Source: CAIKZY01 sp044345075 (GTDB taxonomy: Bacteria > Actinomycetota > Actinomycetes > S36-B12). Taken from it: a stretch of DNA of 9,206 nucleotides. Below are positions 6,462 to 9,206 of the stretch, piece after piece. Where the stretch lies: NCBI GenBank assembly GCA_044345075.1, contig JBIJBU010000072.1, positions 1 to 9,206 of the forward strand, given 5' to 3'. Below the pieces are notes generated by a model. The model saw only the letters and a list, made by a program, of their open reading frames with translations, was not told the DNA's origin and ran no database searches. Position 1 is the stretch's first letter; each line of letters starts with the position of its first letter. The position numbers were made by a program, and so were the translations under genes.

Positions 6462-7798
6462 TTCGCGAGCAGCATGTCAGCGACGAGGAAGGAGAGCTCG
6501 AGGCTCTGCTCCCGGTTCAGTCGCGGATCGCAGGCAGTCTCGTAGCGGTCGCCTAGATCGCTCTCGAGAACGCCCCCGGTGCCACCGACACACTCGGTGA
6601 CATCGTCACCGGTGAGCTCGATGTGAATACCGCCGGGAACGGTTCCGAGCGCGTGGTGAACCTCGAAGAAGCCCTTGACCTCGTCGACGACATCGTCGAA
6701 GACACGAGTCTTGTGACCTGTGGTCGCCTCGCGGGTATTGCCATGCATCGGATCACAGACCCACACGACCGGGATTCCGGAATCGCGCACGGCTGCAACG
6801 ATCACCGGCAGTACTTCACGCACCTTGCCGGCACCCATGCGGGTAATCAGAGTGAGACGACCGGGCACCCGCTCGGGGTTGAGCAGCTCGCACATCTGAA
6901 CGATGTCGGCAGGATCAGCAGTCGGGCCGACCTTCACGCCGATCGGGTTATGGATAACCGAGGCGAAGTGCACGTGAGCACCCTCGACCTGGCGGGTGCG
7001 CTCGCCGATCCACAGGAAGTGACCTGACACGTCGTAGGCGTTGCCGGTGCGCGAATCAATGCGAGTGAGCGCACGCTCGTAGTCGATGGAGAGCGCCTCA
7101 TGTGCGGCGTAGAAGTCAACGCGCTGGAACTCCTCCGGGTCGGCGCCGCAGGCTGTCATGAACGACAGCGCGCGATCGATATCGCCGGCCATCTGCTCGT
7201 AACGCTGGCCCGCGGCGGAATCACGCACGAAGTCTTGATTCCAGGAGTGAACCTGGCGAAGGTCGGCGTAGCCGCCCTGGGTGAATGCGCGCACGAGATT
7301 TAGTGCTGCGCTGGAGGCGTTGTAGGCACGAACAAGGCGCTGCGCATCGGGGCGACGCGAGGCCGGCTCGAACTCGATGGCGTTCACGGCATCGCCGAAG
7401 TAGGAGTTGAGCTCGACACCCTCGCGAGTCTCATGAGCCTTGCTACGGGGCTTGAAGTACTGACCGGCGAGGCGGCCGACCTTGATGACGGGCAGCGAGG
7501 CCGCGTACTGCAACACGACCGACATCTGGAGCACGGTCTTCAGGCGAGCTCGGATGCTCTCGGCATTGTTGGCCTCGAAGGTCTCGGCGCAGTCGCCGCC
7601 CATGAGCACGAAGGCCTCACCGCGCGAGGCGGCAGCGAGCTGGTGCATCAGCTTGTCGCACTCGCCCGCGAAAACCAGGGGCGGAAGGACGCTCAGTTCG
7701 TCAACGGCCGCCTGCAACTCGGCAGCATCGGGCCACGGCGGCTGCTGGGCAGCGACCAGATCGGGCCAGATGAGGCCATTGCGGGAAGTTGACGACAT
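6458..7798 (-). CDS. aroG: 3-deoxy-D-arabino-heptulosonate 7-phosphate (DAHP) synthase, type II
   Basis: Condenses phosphoenolpyruvate and erythrose 4-phosphate to DAHP, the first step of the shikimate pathway to aromatic amino acids, menaquinone and folate. Read from ATG 7798 it has 446 residues, close to the 462 of the mycobacterial enzyme. Type II hallmarks run in order: LMGGDCAETF (65-74, metal-ligand Cys70), KVGRLAGQYFKPRS (106-119), GGYADLRQVHSWNQ (175-188), LWIGERTRQVEGAHVHF (262-278), NPIGVKVGPT (284-293), CDPMHGNT (348-355, His352), GGIHIELTGDDVTECVGG (389-406, Glu394) and ACDPRLNREQSLELSF (422-437, Asp424). Cys70, His352, Glu394 and Asp424 correspond to the known metal ligands. ATG 7798 is preferred because TAGGAT sits 7 bp upstream, as for leaderless mRNAs; an upstream TTG extension would read through an inverted repeat. 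Allosteric feedback cannot be judged from sequence. It is coupled to ogt downstream. Confidence 0.96.
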   Translation of the reverse strand: MSSTSRNGLIWPDLVAAQQPPWPDAAELQAAVDELSVLPPLVFAGECDKLMHQLAAASRGEAFVLMGGDCAETFEANNAESIRARLKTVLQMSVVLQYAASLPVIKVGRLAGQYFKPRSKAHETREGVELNSYFGDAVNAIEFEPASRRPDAQRLVRAYNASSAALNLVRAFTQGGYADLRQVHSWNQDFVRDSAAGQRYEQMAGDIDRALSFMTACGADPEEFQRVDFYAAHEALSIDYERALTRIDSRTGNAYDVSGHFLWIGERTRQVEGAHVHFASVIHNPIGVKVGPTADPADIVQMCELLNPERVPGRLTLITRMGAGKVREVLPVIVAAVRDSGIPVVWVCDPMHGNTREATTGHKTRVFDDVVDEVKGFFEVHHALGTVPGGIHIELTGDDVTECVGGTGGVLESDLGDRYETACDPRLNREQSLELSFLVADMLLAK

Positions 7799-7805
7799 GA
7801 CATAA

Positions 7806-7811
7806 ATCCTA
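7806..7811 (-). promoter_or_regulatory. -10 box TAGGAT of a leaderless promoter for aroG
   Basis: On the minus strand TAGGAT (TANNNT) is followed by 7 bp (TTATGTC) and the ATG at 7798, so transcription should start at the start codon. The first T of the box is also the last base of the adjacent inverted repeat. No ribosome binding site lies in front of this ATG, which supports the leaderless reading. No clear -35 is present. Confidence 0.6.
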
Positions 7812-7844
7812 GAGGGGCCGACCGAATGCTCGGACGACCCCTCT
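7811..7844 (-). terminator. Hairpin after pfkA, probable U-poor terminator (or operator of aroG)
   Basis: An inverted repeat has two 15-base arms (7811-7825 and 7830-7844) around an ATGC loop. Thirteen pairs are Watson-Crick. The C/A mismatch on the plus strand (7818/7837) becomes a G-U pair in minus-strand RNA, leaving one U-U mismatch, so the structure is better in the pfkA transcript direction. It begins 17 nt after the pfkA stop. No U-tract follows, which is common for actinobacterial terminators. It spans -13 to -46 relative to the aroG start, so a role as a protein-binding operator is the main alternative. Confidence 0.6.
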
Positions 7845-7861
7845 TCAGGACTGGTCAAGGC

Positions 7862-8887
7862 CTAGCCGAAGAACGACTTGGCCTCGTTGTAGCGCTCGAT
7901 CGGTACGGTCTTGAGCTTCTCGGTTGCAGCCTGCAGAGGCACGCGCACGATGTCGGTGCCCTGCAGGGCAACCATGGTGCCCCAGGCCTCATCCTTGACT
8001 GCCGTGATGGCGTTCAGGCCGAAGCGGGTCGCGAGCACGCGGTCGAACGAAGTGGGGGTGCCACCGCGCTGGATATGGCCGAGCACCGTGGTGCGAGCCT
8101 CATGGCCGGTGCGTGCCTCGACCTGCTCAGCGAGCCACTCGCCGATGCCGGAGAGCTTCACGTGACCGAAGGAGTCGAGGGTGGCGTCCTTGGTGACGAG
8201 CTTGCCGCCCTTGGGCAGTGCGCCCTCGGCGACGACGATGATCGGTGCGTACGAAGACTTGAAGCGTGACTCGACCCAGCCCACAACCTCGTCGAGATCG
8301 AACTCGACCTCAGGGATGAGGATGGCGTTGGCGCCGCCGGCCATGCCCGAGTGCAGGGCGATCCAGCCGGCGTGACGGCCCATGACCTCGCAGATCAAGA
8401 TGCGATGGTGTGACTCCGCCGTGGTGTGCAGGCGGTCGATGGCCTCGGTGGCGATCTGCACCGCGGTATCGAAGCCGAAGGTGTAGTCGGTGGCGCTGAG
8501 ATCGTTGTCGATCGTCTTCGGGACGCCAATGACATGGAAGCCATGCTCGGTGAGCGTGGTGGCGACACCGAGGGTGTCCTCGCCGCCGATGGAGATCAGA
8601 GCGTCGATGCCGAGCTTGCGGAGGTTCTCCTCAGTGCGCTCAATGCCACCATCGATCTTGACGAGGTTGGTGCGCGAGGAGCCGAGGATGGTTCCGCCGC
8701 GGGGCAAGATGCCGCGAACCTGCTCGATGCCGAGCTCCATGGTCAGGCCTTCAAGCGGGCCCTTCCAGCCATCTCGGAAGCCGACGAACTCATAGCCGTA
8801 CTCCTGCACGCCACGACGGACGACGCCACGGATCACTGCATTAAGGCCAGGGCAGTCTCCGCCACCGGTCAGGACACCAACGCGCAT
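7862..8887 (-). CDS. pfkA: 6-phosphofructokinase, group III, probably pyrophosphate-dependent
   Basis: Phosphorylates fructose 6-phosphate to fructose 1,6-bisphosphate. The 341 residues match the actinobacterial group III (mixed-substrate) PFKA family. Motifs: TGGGDCPGLNA (7-17, N-terminal phosphate loop), GGTILGSSR (64-72), ISIGGEDTLG (98-107), GVPKTIDNDL (121-130, catalytic Asp127), MGRHAGWIA (169-177), PEVEFD (192-197) and GHIQRGGTPTSFDR (270-283). At the positions equivalent to E. coli 104 and 124 the protein has Asp104 and Lys124, the pair known for PPi-dependent enzymes such as that of Amycolatopsis methanolica; ATP enzymes carry Gly at 104. I infer PPi as phosphoryl donor, which makes the step reversible. 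AGGAGAG at 8894-8900, 6 bp before the ATG at 8887, sets the start. The gene is divergent from the FGGY kinase and upstream of aroG, separated from it by a hairpin. Confidence 0.95.
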   Translation of the reverse strand: MRVGVLTGGGDCPGLNAVIRGVVRRGVQEYGYEFVGFRDGWKGPLEGLTMELGIEQVRGILPRGGTILGSSRTNLVKIDGGIERTEENLRKLGIDALISIGGEDTLGVATTLTEHGFHVIGVPKTIDNDLSATDYTFGFDTAVQIATEAIDRLHTTAESHHRILICEVMGRHAGWIALHSGMAGGANAILIPEVEFDLDEVVGWVESRFKSSYAPIIVVAEGALPKGGKLVTKDATLDSFGHVKLSGIGEWLAEQVEARTGHEARTTVLGHIQRGGTPTSFDRVLATRFGLNAITAVKDEAWGTMVALQGTDIVRVPLQAATEKLKTVPIERYNEAKSFFG

Positions 8888-8893
8888 GTTTCG

Positions 8894-8900
8894 CTCTCCT
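8894..8900 (-). promoter_or_regulatory. Ribosome binding site AGGAGAG of pfkA
   Basis: A strong Shine-Dalgarno on the minus strand, with a 6-bp spacer (CGAAAC) to the pfkA ATG at 8887; it shows that pfkA has a conventional leader, unlike aroG. Confidence 0.75.
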
Positions 8901-8941
8901 CGATTGATCGCCTCGTGGGCATGTAACCGCTGTCATAGAGA

Positions 8942-8947
8942 AATCTA
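8942..8947 (-). promoter_or_regulatory. Possible -10 box TAGATT for pfkA
   Basis: TAGATT on the minus strand (TANNNT) predicts a start near 8935 and a leader of about 48 nt holding the pfkA ribosome binding site. No convincing -35 is seen. This is the best -10 in the 107-bp divergent gap (8888-8994), which otherwise shows no clear repeat or further gene. Confidence 0.35.
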
Positions 8948-8982
8948 GCGGATCACGGGGCACCATCTCCCGCGCACCTGCC

Positions 8983-8988
8983 TAGAGT
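8983..8988 (+). promoter_or_regulatory. -10 box TAGAGT of a leaderless promoter for the FGGY kinase
   Basis: TAGAGT (TANNNT) ends 6 bp before the ATG at 8995, and there is no purine-rich ribosome binding site between them, so the mRNA is probably leaderless. No clear -35 is seen. Confidence 0.5.
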
Positions 8989-8994
8989 CGCCCC

Positions 8995-9206
8995 ATGACG
9001 ATCCTGGCCATTGACGCGGGCACCACCGGCGTCACCGCCCTGCTCGTCTCCCCCGCCGGCGAGGTTCTTTCCACCGGATACGCCGAGTTCCCCCAGCACT
9101 TCCCGGCCGATGGCTGCGTCGAGCATGAGCTGGGCGAGATCTGGGCCGCTACCTTGGCCGCCACACGCCACGCGCTGACCTGGGGCGATGTCACGATCAC
9201 GGCGAT
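8995..9206 (+). CDS. FGGY-family carbohydrate kinase, glycerol kinase-like, N-terminal part (3' end outside window)
   Basis: Only the first 70 codons are visible, open to the window end. The N-terminus ILAIDAGTTGVTALLV (3-18) is the FGGY phosphate-1 motif (DxGTTG) of the actin-like ATPase fold, where the Asp binds Mg-ATP. The following FPQHFPADGCVEHELGEIW (32-50) closely resembles the FPQ(H/I)FPxxGWVEHDxxEIW block of glycerol kinases, which suggests glycerol or a related polyol as substrate and entry of glycerol 3-phosphate into glycolysis near the phosphofructokinase step. The common GlpK start reads DQGTTSSR, whereas here it is DAGTTGVT, and the usual Trp is Cys41, so another FGGY sugar kinase such as xylulokinase remains possible. 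Start ATG 8995 is supported by the TAGAGT box 6 bp upstream. Divergent from pfkA. Confidence 0.85.
   Translation, partial: MTILAIDAGTTGVTALLVSPAGEVLSTGYAEFPQHFPADGCVEHELGEIWAATLAATRHALTWGDVTITA

Noticed and set aside
7799..7858. N-terminal extension of aroG from TTG 7858
   Set aside because: It would translate through the inverted repeat and the -10 box; the extra 20 residues show no conservation that I recognise, and ATG 7798 with a 7-bp spaced -10 box explains the start better.
8901..8910. Short near-palindrome CGATTGATCG in the pfkA leader
   Set aside because: Only four-base arms around a two-base centre; this is expected by chance and is not evidence for an operator.
7826..8926. Plus-strand frames of 147 and 166 codons opposite pfkA
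   Set aside because: They are antisense shadows of a fully conserved phosphofructokinase, with no ribosome binding site or recognisable domain.

Overview
The window looks like chromosomal DNA from a moderately high-GC actinobacterium. I infer this from the gene families (heterodimeric CrtYc/CrtYd lycopene cyclase, GT-C mannosyltransferase of the MptA/MptB type, PASTA Ser/Thr kinase, type II DAHP synthase, group III phosphofructokinase), frequent GTG starts, 4-base start/stop overlaps and several leaderless-type promoters. The sequence alone does not fix the genus. Coding density is very high: the longest gap is 107 bp, and there is no RNA gene, insertion sequence, CRISPR array or prophage gene that I can support.

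Layout. 1-2861 (+) is a tight operon-like run: the 3' end of a phytoene desaturase gene (crtI), a polyprenol-phosphate-mannose dependent mannosyltransferase (mptA/mptB family), and phytoene synthase (crtB). 2824-3539 (-) holds the two half-size lycopene cyclase subunits (crtYc then crtYd), convergent with and overlapping crtB. From about 3540 a divergent promoter also serves 3589-4113 (+), a small NadR-kinase-like P-loop ATPase. 4143-6005 (+) is a transmembrane Ser/Thr kinase with four extracellular PASTA repeats. 6006-8887 (-) carries, in transcription order, pfkA (with a PPi-type active-site signature), aroG (type II DAHP synthase) and ogt (O6-alkylguanine-DNA alkyltransferase). The right edge (8995 onward, +) is the start of an FGGY sugar/glycerol kinase.

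How the genes fit together. CrtB condenses two GGPP to phytoene, CrtI desaturates it to lycopene, and CrtYc+CrtYd cyclise the ends; the GGPP synthase (crtE/idsA) is not in view and may lie to the left. The mannosyltransferase uses another isoprenoid product, polyprenyl-phosphate mannose, to build cell-envelope mannan. The kinase senses the cell wall through its PASTA domains. The phosphofructokinase feeds glycolysis, and its neighbour AroG opens the shikimate pathway from PEP and erythrose-4-phosphate. From memory, the order isoprenyl synthase - mannosyltransferase - PASTA/PknL-type kinase - aroG resembles the idsA2-mptA-pknL-aroG neighbourhood of mycobacteria, so the carotenoid genes appear to sit inside an old actinobacterial gene neighbourhood.

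I found no clearly new multi-gene system. The points most worth a second look are the carotenoid/mannosyltransferase gene interleaving, the repeated leaderless -10-to-start architecture (four genes), a two-way promoter with overlapping -10 boxes, the PPi-type signature of the phosphofructokinase, and an inverted repeat joining the end of pfkA to the aroG promoter.
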